The notes beneath the pieces are model-generated. The model ran no database searches. It worked only from the letters and a program-made list of their open reading frames with translations, and had not been told where the DNA came from. A program made the translations under genes and the position numbers. Shown one piece after another: positions 17,229 through 26,284 of a stretch of DNA of 64,000 nucleotides. Location of the stretch: positions 372,001 through 436,000 of the forward strand of contig JBCCXL010000001.1 in assembly GCA_039191605.1 (NCBI GenBank). The letters are read 5' to 3'. The DNA is from JBCCXL01 sp039191605. Lineage in GTDB: Bacteria; Acidobacteriota; Thermoanaerobaculia; Multivoradales; JAHZIX01. Positions within the stretch are counted from its first letter, which is position 1, and every line of letters starts with the position of its first letter.

Positions 17229-19567
17229 TCGAGTCGTCTTCTCCCCGCGCCCATTCCCTTCCTCAGCCCTCATCCCGCACCGGTGCCTTCATCGGCGGGA
17301 AGAGCAGAGGTAAAGGGTGGCTGCCTCGCTATCCCGGCAATCTCAGGCGAAGTCTCGCTTCTTTTCAGCGTCAGACCTTGGGTCGTCTGCTCGGCTACGG
17401 CCAACCCCGTATTCGCCAACCCCGTATCCGCCAACCCTGGGTTGGCTTATTCTCTGTTGGCTTACTCATCGTCAGCCTAGGCTGCAGCACCCCCGAAGCC
17501 CCAACGACGGAACGCTACAGCGACTTTGCCGTCGCCGGCGCTGAGACCCTGGAAGGCGATCCTCTGATTCCGCGGCGCCTGTTCTGCGCCGATGCCACCC
17601 GCTTCGGGCTGGTGTTAGCGCCGGAAAAGGGCCTGCGGGCCCGAGTTCAGCCTCTGGGAAAAAGCGCCACGCTGCACCTTTCTGGCTGTGAACGCCGACG
17701 CCCCTGGGAGCGGGTGCTTCCGGAGTCCACCCTCGCTGTGACGGTTCTCGACCAAAACGGCGAGGTGCTCCTCGAAGAGAGCTTGAGAATGGACGGCGCC
17801 GTCGGCTGGTGGCAGCAGGAATTCGATCTCGCCTCGTGGGCCGGCCGGGATGTGCAGCTGGAGCTTCGCTTCCAGCCATCTTCCGCCCAGGCTGAGCTAG
17901 CGGGACCGGCCTCTAACAAAGACGTCACTGACCAGGGAGCAGCTCACCAGGAAACCCGGCTTTCGGATCCGCGGGAGCTGATGCTGGACGGCCTTTACGT
18001 CGCCCACCAGCTCACCGCCGAGGAAGGTCTCGGCGGCACCCTCGACGAGAGCGGTTACCCTCGAGGCGGATCTGCCTTCGCCGTAAATGGTGTAGAGATA
18101 TCGAGGATGGGCGACTCCCGGCCCGCGGTGGTTCCGGGAGCTCCCCCCGCCCCCGGGATCGCCAACCCCGAACCCTCCGCCTCAGCACCAGTCCAGCAGC
18201 CTGGGACGAACGCCGCGGCCCCTGCCTCGCCGACGACTCCCGACGCAGTGGTCAAAAACCAGGAATCTAGCGAGGAGCAGGCCCCCCGCCAAATCCTGCT
18301 GATCTCCCTCGATACCCTACGCCACGACTCCATCGGCGCCTTTCGGCCTCCGGACGCCGGCCGACAGCTCTTTCCCACACCCCATCTCGACGCCCTCGCC
18401 ACGGATGGTCAAATCTGGCGCCGCCACTACTCCACCGAAGCGTGGACCAAGCCCGCCCACGCTTCCCTCCTCACGGGCTTTCCGCCGGCAGTCTACCGCG
18501 GCCCCGACGCCACCATCGATCCCGCGGTGCCGACCCTCGCCCAGCGGCTGAGCTCCGAGGGCTTCGCCACTCACGGCTTCGTTCACGATTGCGTTTGGCT
18601 CAACCCTCGCTTCGGTTTCGCCCGCGGCTTCGACACTTATCGCTCCGGCCACTGGAATGCGGAGCAGAGCGTTCGGCAAACGCTGAACTGGATCAGCGAG
18701 AATCGTGATCGCTCCTTCTTTCTCTTCCTTCATACCTTCGAGCCCCATTCCGATTTCCTGCGCCTTCCCTATGAAGCGCCAGGCATCGATCGGCGCACCA
18801 TTACCGAACGCTGGGGGTTACCTCGTTACGGCTGCTCTCAGAGAATTTGTGGCTCCCGCCGATTGGTGATGATGGATGACGGCGAGCTGGGCTTCTTTCC
18901 GCGGGAGCGGGAGATCCTGCGCTATCTCTACGACGCCGGAGTCGGCGAGACCGACCGCGCCATGGGGCAGCTCTTCGCCCAGCTCCAGGAGCTTGGGCTC
19001 TACGATTCGATGATGATCCTGGTGACCAGCGATCACGGCGAGATGCTCGGCGAGGGCGGGGAGCTGCTTCACGGCCAGAGCCTGGAGCCGGTGATCAAGG
19101 TGCCGATGATCATCAAGTGGCCGACCGGGCAGCACCAAGGAGAGTCGATGGATGGGCTATCCAGCCACATCGACATCGCTCCCACCGTCCTCGAGGCCTA
19201 TGGATTGCCCACCGACGGGCTCCTCGGCTCCCCGCTCCAGCGGCGGCGCAGCGATCGGCCGATCTTTGCCGGAACCCGGTGGCGAGTGGTGGTGCAGGAC
19301 GAATGGAAGGCGACCTTCGACGAGGGGGGAGGACAGCTGGTGAACCTTCGTCAAGATCCCGACGAGCAGGAGGACCTCGCCGCCAAGAACCCGGTGACCT
19401 TGCGCCAGCTGCGAGAGCTCCACAGCGCCTACAACCGCCAGTTCCGGCAGCTGCTGGAGGAATTGCGCCGCCAGAGCACCGTGCCGGAGGAGGAAGGTCA
19501 GGGCAGTGACGGGCTCACTCCTCAGGAGGTCGAGGAGCTCAAAGCCCTCGGCTACCTCGGCGGCTGA
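17225..19567 (+). CDS. Sulfatase-like alkaline phosphatase superfamily lipoprotein
   Basis: About 780 residues from TTG 17225, which overlaps the previous stop as TTGA with a GGAG just before it. A second in-frame TTG at 17378 would place the lipobox VSLGC at residue 36 instead of 87, which suits a lipoprotein signal peptide better; no ATG is available. An N-terminal beta-sandwich (about 110-310) and a Pro/Ser/Ala-rich linker precede the catalytic domain, which opens with LISLDTLRHDSIG. The nucleophile site reads TKPAHASLLTG, with Thr (codon 18446) where sulfatases have Cys or Ser followed by PxR. Further ligands are in TSDHGEM and HGQS. A phosphotransferase or phosphatase acting on the exported glycan is likelier than a true sulfatase. 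Confidence 0.8.
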   Translation: MIESSSPRAHSLPQPSSRTGAFIGGKSRGKGWLPRYPGNLRRSLASFQRQTLGRLLGYGQPRIRQPRIRQPWVGLFSVGLLIVSLGCSTPEAPTTERYSDFAVAGAETLEGDPLIPRRLFCADATRFGLVLAPEKGLRARVQPLGKSATLHLSGCERRRPWERVLPESTLAVTVLDQNGEVLLEESLRMDGAVGWWQQEFDLASWAGRDVQLELRFQPSSAQAELAGPASNKDVTDQGAAHQETRLSDPRELMLDGLYVAHQLTAEEGLGGTLDESGYPRGGSAFAVNGVEISRMGDSRPAVVPGAPPAPGIANPEPSASAPVQQPGTNAAAPASPTTPDAVVKNQESSEEQAPRQILLISLDTLRHDSIGAFRPPDAGRQLFPTPHLDALATDGQIWRRHYSTEAWTKPAHASLLTGFPPAVYRGPDATIDPAVPTLAQRLSSEGFATHGFVHDCVWLNPRFGFARGFDTYRSGHWNAEQSVRQTLNWISENRDRSFFLFLHTFEPHSDFLRLPYEAPGIDRRTITERWGLPRYGCSQRICGSRRLVMMDDGELGFFPREREILRYLYDAGVGETDRAMGQLFAQLQELGLYDSMMILVTSDHGEMLGEGGELLHGQSLEPVIKVPMIIKWPTGQHQGESMDGLSSHIDIAPTVLEAYGLPTDGLLGSPLQRRRSDRPIFAGTRWRVVVQDEWKATFDEGGGQLVNLRQDPDEQEDLAAKNPVTLRQLRELHSAYNRQFRQLLEELRRQSTVPEEEGQGSDGLTPQEVEELKALGYLGG
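17400..17444 (+). repeat. 15-bp tandem repeat, three units
   Basis: Units gccaaccccgtattc, gccaaccccgtatcc and gccaaccctgggttg run head to tail just before the hydrophobic signal segment of the lipoprotein gene, giving RQPRIRQP in the protein. Confidence 0.8.
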
Positions 19568-19755
19568 TGGCGAGGCAGCAGAGAGCTTGGGGATCCCTTG
19601 AGCCCTTAGGGGCGGAAAACCTCGGCTTCAGGACGCGGTGATGAATAGGTCACCTGGCGCACCCAGCGGCAGGCGGACCAGCAGAAGACCAGCAGGACGC
19701 GCTGAGGGCTGTCGACAAGAGCTGCTCATTGAAACGGGACGACCTCGGCTAATCA

Positions 19756-19786
19756 AAGGCTGATCACCGGGGGTGAGATCAGCCTT
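19756..19786. other. Perfect 10-bp dyad between lipoprotein gene and regulator
   Basis: AAGGCTGATC (19756-19765) and GATCAGCCTT (19777-19786) are exact inverted repeats around an 11-base G-rich loop. There is no T-run. The dyad lies 37 bp upstream of the regulator's -35 element, and could end transcripts from the glycan cluster or be a protein-binding site. Confidence 0.6.
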
Positions 19787-19822
19787 GAGAAGGGCTCCCT
19801 GAGTCTCGGAACGGACCACGAC

Positions 19823-19851
19823 TTGACACTCCGACCCGGCATGGATATCCT
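19823..19851 (+). promoter_or_regulatory. Promoter of the ArsR-methyltransferase gene, likely leaderless
   Basis: A consensus TTGACA (19823-19828) is followed at exactly 17 bases by TATCCT (19846-19851). Transcription would start around 19858-19861, on or just before the ATG at 19861, so the mRNA would have almost no leader. No Shine-Dalgarno is present. Confidence 0.75.
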
Positions 19852-19873
19852 TTAATCCGGATGGACGGATTAA
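19852..19873. promoter_or_regulatory. Dyad operator over the start codon
   Basis: TTAATCCG (19852-19859), 6 bases, CGGATTAA (19866-19873): an exact 8-bp inverted repeat that covers the predicted transcription start and ATG. Two further palindromes, GGATATCC (19843-19850, on the -10) and ATCCGGAT (19855-19862), share the same ATCC/GGAT words. The arrangement suits autorepression by the regulator encoded here (inference). Confidence 0.6.
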
Positions 19874-20817
19874 TTACTCTCCAGACAACGCCGATCTACG
19901 CTCGGCTCACCGATCTCGCAGATCCCCTGCGAGCCCGGCTGCTGCTGTTGTTGGAAGGCCACGAGCTTACCGTCGGCGAGCTGTGCACCATCATTCAATC
20001 CCCCCAATCCACCGTGAGCCGTCATCTCAAGACCCTCGCCGACGGCGGCTGGGTCAGCGCCCGCCGAGAGGGAACCTCTCGACTGTACTCGGCCCGCGGC
20101 ACGGAGCTCGATGCCTCTGGCCGCCGCCTCTGGTCGCTGGTACGAGAGCAGATTAGCGCCGACTTCGACGCCTCCCAGGATCAACATCGGCTTCAAGAGG
20201 TCCTCGCCCAGCGCCGCACTCGCTCCCAGGAGTTCTTTTCGACCCGTGCCGGCGCCTGGGCACAGCTTCGCCAGGAGCTCTTCGGAGATCATTTCGATCT
20301 CCTCGCCATCGCCGGGCTGCTGAGCTCCGATTGGGTGATCGGCGACCTCGGAGCCGGTACCGGCCAGCTAGCCCATCACCTAGCCCCCTTCGTGCGGCAG
20401 GTCATCGCCGTGGATGATTCTCCCGCGATGCTCGACGCGGCCCGCCAGCGCCTGCTGAACCGCAACAACGTCGAGATGCGCAATGGCCGCCTAGAAGCCC
20501 TGCCGGTGAGCGACGGAGAGCTCGACGCCGCGATTCTCTCGCTGGTGCTTCACCACCTACCGGACCCCTCGGCGGTACTCGCCGAAACGCGGCGCGCCCT
20601 GCGCCCCGGCGGACGGCTCTTGGTGGTCGACATGACCCCCCATTCTCGAGAGGAGTACCGCAGCCAGATGGGCCACATCTGGCTCGGATTCCCCTCCCAA
20701 CAAATCACGGAATGGCTCGAGGAAGCCTCGTTCAAGAATTCTCGAGTCGTCTCGCTCCCTGCGCGAGCGGACGCCAAAGGCCCCGCTCTCTTCGCGGCTA
20801 GCGCAGAGGCCGCCTAG
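19861..20817 (+). CDS. ArsR-family regulator fused to SAM methyltransferase domain (SahR-like)
   Basis: 318 residues in two domains. Residues about 10-85 form an ArsR winged helix (LADPLRARLLLLLEGHELTV, QSTVSRHLKTLADGGWVSAR); no metal-binding ELCVCDL cysteine motif is present. Residues about 130-318 form a class I methyltransferase fold with motif I DLGAGTGQLA, the acidic end of strand 2 IAVDDS, and LVLHHLPDPSAVLAETRRAL. SahR in Desulfovibrio and other Proteobacteria has this fusion and senses S-adenosylhomocysteine to control SAM-cycle genes. Here ahcY follows on the same strand, 220 bp downstream, which supports the same role. A true methyltransferase remains possible. Confidence 0.85.
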   Translation: MDGLITLQTTPIYARLTDLADPLRARLLLLLEGHELTVGELCTIIQSPQSTVSRHLKTLADGGWVSARREGTSRLYSARGTELDASGRRLWSLVREQISADFDASQDQHRLQEVLAQRRTRSQEFFSTRAGAWAQLRQELFGDHFDLLAIAGLLSSDWVIGDLGAGTGQLAHHLAPFVRQVIAVDDSPAMLDAARQRLLNRNNVEMRNGRLEALPVSDGELDAAILSLVLHHLPDPSAVLAETRRALRPGGRLLVVDMTPHSREEYRSQMGHIWLGFPSQQITEWLEEASFKNSRVVSLPARADAKGPALFAASAEAA

Positions 20818-21037
20818 TCGAAGGCCACATACCTAAAACCTTCGGCGAAGCGCCGCACTCGCTCATGCTCTCCAACCCTAGGGCCCGGACCCTCCAGCCT
20901 CAGATCAACAAAGCCCAGCCCTACTCGATCTGCCTCTTCAGACTTCGCTTCCAAGCTCTCTCATCAAGCCCTCTCTCAACACAACCGTTCTCATCAAGCT
21001 GTCTCATAAAGAACAAATCACGAGGTTGAACTCGATC

Positions 21038-22519
<1,482 letters not shown>

Positions 22520-22528
22520 GCCCGCCTC

Positions 22529-22570
22529 GAGGGGAGCTCGCTCCCCTCATCCCGTCTCTCGACGAGACGG
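22529..22570. other. Two consecutive hairpins after ahcY
   Basis: GAGGGGAGC/GCTCCCCTC (22529-22537 with 22540-22548) and CCGTCTC/GAGACGG (22552-22558 with 22564-22570) are both exact stems. Neither is followed by a T-run. They precede the stronger terminator and may protect the 3' end. Confidence 0.55.
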
Positions 22571-22576
22571 AGTCTC

Positions 22577-22613
22577 GCGCCGGCGACCTTCGGGTTGTCG
22601 GCGCGTTTTCTTT
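22577..22613 (+). terminator. Intrinsic terminator of ahcY
   Basis: A 12-bp stem (22577-22588 with 22593-22604, two G-U pairs) closed by a TTCG tetraloop is followed directly by gttttctttg. This is a textbook rho-independent terminator on the plus strand. Confidence 0.9.
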
Positions 22614-22723
22614 GCCCAGCACTGGCCTTGCCCAGCGATTTCCTGCCCAAAGGGCTTAAGGCCCTAGGCAGCCCGCAATCCCGCGCCAGATTCCTTCTAC
22701 CGCGGGCTCCCCTCGACCACGCG

Positions 22724-23635
22724 TCATTGCCAGGGCTCGTCCAGCATCCAGGTTCGGGGCTCCGGCAAGATCTGGCGCAAATAGGTCTGCACCCCCCGCT
22801 CACGGCTCCAGTCCCGAGGGTAGCCCAAGGAACACTCCTCGAACCTCACACCGTCGCGGAAATGGGTGCCTTTGATGTGGAGATGACCGTAGACCACCGC
22901 CGCCACCGGATAACGCCGGTGCCAATCTTCCGTCTTCCGGGTTCCGCACCAGATCGAAAAGCGCGGGATGCGCCGCAGATTCACCAGGTCCTCTCGCAGC
23001 GGCCAGTGGTTGATGAGCACCAGCTGGGCGCCGGTAGCCGCCGCCCGATCCAGCCGCTGGGAGGTATAGCGCACCCGTTCCTTACACCAATGAGCGCGGC
23101 TGTCGAAGGGTTCGTAGTGCAGCAGGACTTCGTCGCTACACAGCACCCCCGACTCCGCCGCCCAGTCCACCGCTTCCTCGGCGGCGACATCGTCGGGACG
23201 GAAGCTGTAGTCGTAGAGCGTAAAGATCGGGCAGACCAAGTAGGTCTCTGTGCTGGCCCCTGATGTGTTGGCCTTTGATGTGCTGGCCTCTGACGTGCTG
23301 GATTCGGAGCTGCCCACCACGAAGCTCGCGAAGGGGTCTTCTGGAGTCAGAACCCCGAAGGAACGACAAACCTCCACCAGTCGGCGATACCGAGCCTCAC
23401 CGCGCAGCGGCGAAGGGTCGTGATGGAGAGTCCAGAGGTCGTGATTACCCGGCACCCACACCAGCTGCCGAAATCGCGGCGCCAGGGTTTCGAGGGCAAA
23501 GCGCAGGTGAGCCTCCGTCTCGCCGACGTCGCCGGCGAGGATCAGCCAATCCTCCGGAAAGGCCGGGAACTCCTCGAGGGCCTCGCGATTGGAGCGATTG
23601 GCCAGATGAAGGTCCGCTAGAGCCCAGAGCTTCAT
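22724..23635 (-). CDS. Calcineurin-like metallophosphoesterase
   Basis: 303 residues. The dinuclear metal motifs are LADLHLA (Asp-x-His), LAGDVGE (GD), VPGNHD (GNHD) and YGHLHIKGTHF (GHxH). The substrate is not predictable. Residues about 107-128 are a Ser/Thr/Ala/Glu-rich loop, SESSTSEASTSKANTSGAST, encoded by four 15-bp tandem units, an apparent expansion between core strands. The ATG overlaps the upstream peptidase gene's stop (ATGA, 23632-23635), so the two are translated together. Confidence 0.88.
   Translation of the reverse strand: MKLWALADLHLANRSNREALEEFPAFPEDWLILAGDVGETEAHLRFALETLAPRFRQLVWVPGNHDLWTLHHDPSPLRGEARYRRLVEVCRSFGVLTPEDPFASFVVGSSESSTSEASTSKANTSGASTETYLVCPIFTLYDYSFRPDDVAAEEAVDWAAESGVLCSDEVLLHYEPFDSRAHWCKERVRYTSQRLDRAAATGAQLVLINHWPLREDLVNLRRIPRFSIWCGTRKTEDWHRRYPVAAVVYGHLHIKGTHFRDGVRFEECSLGYPRDWSRERGVQTYLRQILPEPRTWMLDEPWQ
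23250..23309 (+). repeat. 15-bp tandem repeat, four units, inside phosphoesterase gene
   Basis: On the plus strand: gtgctggcccctgat, gtgttggcctttgat, gtgctggcctctgac, gtgctggattcggag. On the coding (minus) strand this gives an in-frame pentapeptide repeat of the type [E/K/G]-A-[S/N]-T-S. Confidence 0.9.
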
Positions 23636-24456
23636 GCTTGCGTCGACCGCCCGGTGCCGACCTCCGTCGGGGCCACCATCTCACCGTCGGTGGAGGAAGC
23701 CTCGGCGGCCATCTCGCTCTCCGGGTCACCGGCCCCAGAGCCGTCTTCCGCGGCCCCCTGGGGAGAGTCTGGCCCCGGCGGGAAAATCAGCGCCTGAGTG
23801 ACCCGATCTCCGTCGTAGGTCATCTCGGTAAGGGGATGACGCACCGGCTCGACGGCGAGGTCGCCGTGGATCAAGGCGCCACCACCGGTGGGAATCCCCA
23901 GCCCCCTCACGTGCTCGCCCACCGTTGGCATCGCCCGACGCAGGCGATCCCAATCTGGCTCAGCGTGGGCGTCGATGAGATAGGGAACCAGCTTGAGGGT
24001 TTCGAAGGGCTGGGCAGTCTCGCCCTCCTCATACAGGCCGAAGAGCCCTAATTGGACGGCTCCCGCCGACACCCCCGCCAGCAGGGCTCCGGTGTAATAG
24101 CGCTCGATGAGCTTCTGGGTGATGCCATTGTCCTTCATCACCTCCCATCCGCGAGCTACATCTCCACCGGCAAGGAGAATCAGGTCGGCCTCGTCGACGA
24201 ATTCCAGATCCTCCTCGGAGGGCACCGACGGAATCATCCGGCAGCGGCTGATTCCTACCCCCTCCATGGCGCCCCGAAAGAGATGGTAGAAGTCCAGCAC
24301 ATCCCCATTGGAAGCTCCGATATAGGCCGCCCGGGGCTCATCTCCCAAACGGGCTCGACACCGGGCGAGGAAGGGCTCTCCGTCGACCTGCCAGAACAGC
24401 AGCTGACTGTCTGCCGTCAGCAAAATAGGCTGCAGGGGAGTCTCCATCTCGGTCAT
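23632..24456 (-). CDS. Peptidase S51-like (dipeptidase E/cyanophycinase) protein
   Basis: 274 residues of the class I glutamine-amidotransferase-like fold. The nucleophile elbow GVSAGAVQLG (Ser in GxSAG) and the preceding LILLAGGDVARGW loop match peptidase S51. LVPYLIDAHAEPDWDRL and GIPTGGGALIHGDL follow. The C-terminal ~35 residues are acidic and low complexity. ATG 24456 (MTEMETP) is preferred to the in-frame TTG at 24480. It is first gene of a two-gene operon with the phosphoesterase. Substrate is unknown; a cyanophycinase role would need cyanophycin synthetase, which is not in the window. Confidence 0.8.
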   Translation of the reverse strand: MTEMETPLQPILLTADSQLLFWQVDGEPFLARCRARLGDEPRAAYIGASNGDVLDFYHLFRGAMEGVGISRCRMIPSVPSEEDLEFVDEADLILLAGGDVARGWEVMKDNGITQKLIERYYTGALLAGVSAGAVQLGLFGLYEEGETAQPFETLKLVPYLIDAHAEPDWDRLRRAMPTVGEHVRGLGIPTGGGALIHGDLAVEPVRHPLTEMTYDGDRVTQALIFPPGPDSPQGAAEDGSGAGDPESEMAAEASSTDGEMVAPTEVGTGRSTQA

Positions 24457-24593
24457 CGGCAGCGTGTTCTCCAAGAGCAATAGAGGGTCATCGACGGGGG
24501 TCGAGGCATCGCGAAAGTGGGCGCGACGAGGGACGAGTCCTCCATTGTACGCCTTCCCCCCGCCTCAGCAGCGACGAATCCTCGGGCAGGACG

Positions 24594-24622
24594 CCGACAA
24601 CCCGCGTTCGGTGAGATATAAT
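24594..24622 (+). promoter_or_regulatory. Promoter of the macro-domain gene
   Basis: ccGACA (24594-24599), 17-base spacer, perfect TATAAT (24617-24622), 29 bp before the ATG at 24651. The divergent S51 gene starts 138 bp upstream. Confidence 0.7.
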
Positions 24623-24650
24623 TACTGCTTTGGAGGGTATCCAAGTAGCC

Positions 24651-25193
24651 ATGTCAGACCTGAAAGTTCGTATACAACTGGATGGAACCCAGCTGGACCT
24701 TCTCGAAGGTGACATCACTGAGCTGGATGTCCAAGCCATCGTCAACCCCTCGAACGAGGATCTTCAGCTCGGTTCGGGTGTCTCCGGTGCGATTCGAGAA
24801 CGCGGCGGAGCGACGATCCAGGAAGAGTGTGATCGCATCGGCAGCACCTCGGTCGGCACCGCGGTGATGACCGGCGCCGGGGAGCTCAAGGCGCAGCAGG
24901 TAATCCACGCCGTGGGCCCTCGCATGGGGGAAGGAGACGAGGATCGCAAACTCTCCTCCGCGGTTCGCGCTGCCCTCGCCTTGGCAGACCGTAATGGATT
25001 GACCTCCATCGCTCTGCCGGCGATTGCCACCGGGAACTTTGGCTTCCCGCTGGACCGCTGCGCGCGGATTCTGCTGACGGAAGTCCACCGCTATCTCCAG
25101 GGCGGCACCAAGCTGGAGCGGGTGGTAGTGATCCTCCACGGCGAGGAGGCATTCAACACCTTTCGCCGAGAGCTGCGGCGAGGCTTCCGCTAG
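24651..25193 (+). CDS. Macro domain protein
   Basis: 180 residues, essentially one macro domain. Such domains bind ADP-ribose and may remove it from proteins or hydrolyse O-acetyl-ADP-ribose. Visible are LLEGDITELDVQAIVNPSNE (the D-I-T and N-P-S-N ligand loops), the glycine loop GSGVSGAIRERGG, and the phosphate loop PAIATGNFGFPLDRCA. The usual GGGV is GSGV here, so catalysis cannot be taken for granted. ATG 24651 is 14 bases after GGAGG; a perfect TATAAT lies just upstream. It stands alone with its own terminator. Confidence 0.88.
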   Translation: MSDLKVRIQLDGTQLDLLEGDITELDVQAIVNPSNEDLQLGSGVSGAIRERGGATIQEECDRIGSTSVGTAVMTGAGELKAQQVIHAVGPRMGEGDEDRKLSSAVRAALALADRNGLTSIALPAIATGNFGFPLDRCARILLTEVHRYLQGGTKLERVVVILHGEEAFNTFRRELRRGFR

Positions 25194-25286
25194 ACCAGCC
25201 TCCGCGGGAAGCTCCCCGCACATCCATCTAGCGAAAGCTCGCTACATGACAGACCTGGCCATCAGCTAAAGCTGGCCAGCTCAAAG

Positions 25287-25343
25287 CGCCTGGTTCAAGC
25301 GACTCAGCCCAAGAGAGTTGAGTCTGCAAAACCAGGCGTTTTT
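25287..25343 (+). terminator. Intrinsic terminator of the macro-domain gene
   Basis: CGCCTGGTT (25287-25295) pairs with AACCAGGCG (25330-25338) followed by TTTTT. The loop holds a second stem GACTCA/TGAGTC (25301-25306 with 25319-25324), giving a two-tier hairpin. Confidence 0.8.
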
Positions 25344-25433
25344 ACATTCTAGGCCCGCACCGCCTCCGCTAGCGAAGTCAGGCCGATTGACGAAGCCACC
25401 GATTCGCTAAGGCAGCGAGAGGGTGACTTCGAG

Positions 25434-25865
25434 TCAGGCCACCATATAGGCGCTAGCCCGAATCTGAAGCCTCGCCCGCGGCTCGAAACCTCCCCCGACG
25501 AGCAGGTAGGCTGCGCTCGCCGAAAGCACCGGCAGCACGACCCAGCCGTCGAAGCTATCCCCGGGAGCGTAGGGCGCCACCACCGGCTCGATTTCCGAAA
25601 GCTTGATCCAGTGCTGCTCCTCGTCTCGCCGAGGACAGAAGCGCAGCTCTACATAGGCGCGGTCGAGATCGATCCTGCGCTGCGCCGCAGGGTGCCATAG
25701 CGAGAACACGAAACGCAGCTCATCGAAGCTTTGGGTCTCGAGGAAATTATCTTCCTTGATCCGCAGCGGAAAAGAGAAGGCGCCGCTAGCGTCCGTCGCG
25801 AAAATCTCCGGCGTAGCCTCGAAATCGATCTGCCGAGGCGGCGTGCTGCGGGGCGTGGTATCCAT
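25434..25865 (-). CDS. Hypothetical protein, probably beta-rich
   Basis: 143 residues from ATG 25865. No signal peptide or membrane span is visible. Alternating strands (FSFPLRIKEDNF, ELRFVFSLWHPAAQ, AYVELRFCPRRDE, GWVVLPVLSASAAYLLVGGG, RARLQIRASAYMVA) suggest a beta-sandwich. The frame is open 55 codons further upstream, but that part is low in coding character. I do not recognise a family. It reads toward the macro-domain gene, whose terminator lies between them. Confidence 0.55.
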   Translation of the reverse strand: MDTTPRSTPPRQIDFEATPEIFATDASGAFSFPLRIKEDNFLETQSFDELRFVFSLWHPAAQRRIDLDRAYVELRFCPRRDEEQHWIKLSEIEPVVAPYAPGDSFDGWVVLPVLSASAAYLLVGGGFEPRARLQIRASAYMVA

Positions 25866-26284
25866 GCTCGAGCTCTGGTGGGGGTGCAGTGGGGAGGGAA
25901 AGATGCAATGGCAGAGGCTCCGAGGCTGGGGCGTCTGATTCTCGGAGCTTCTGATTCTCGGGACTGTCGAACCCCCGCTCACCGCAAATCTGCTAGAGCT
26001 GTAGGAGATCGAAGAATCGTGCCCTGCCAAACCGAAGGGTGGAGCATATCACCGCCCCGTCACTCACTTTGGCAGCCTCAAGGTCCGTCGGTTCTCGACT
26101 CCCTGCCGACTCAGCGCCAACCCACTGCCAACTCATTTCCAGCAGAATTCAACAGGTGAAGGCCGCCGAGACACAGCCGTGCTGTCACCACCTCGGCATC
26201 CTACCGACCGTGCCCGCTGAACCAGCCGAAGAGCTCCTCGCCCCGAATTCCTGAGGCTCCAGGAGTCCGGCTCAGGAATCCAGC
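25866..26284. other. Intergenic stretch of 419 bp
   Basis: I find no convincing gene. It contains a 16-bp tandem duplication, tctgattctcggagct/tctgattctcgggact (25934-25965), and a loose inverted pair around ctccaggagtccgg. It is the leader side of the hypothetical gene and the 3' side of the phosphatase gene, both on the minus strand. Confidence 0.5.

Noticed and set aside
20818..21037. SAH riboswitch upstream of ahcY
   Set aside because: I looked for the paired GC-rich core expected before ahcY and saw none. The gap has only short direct repeats.
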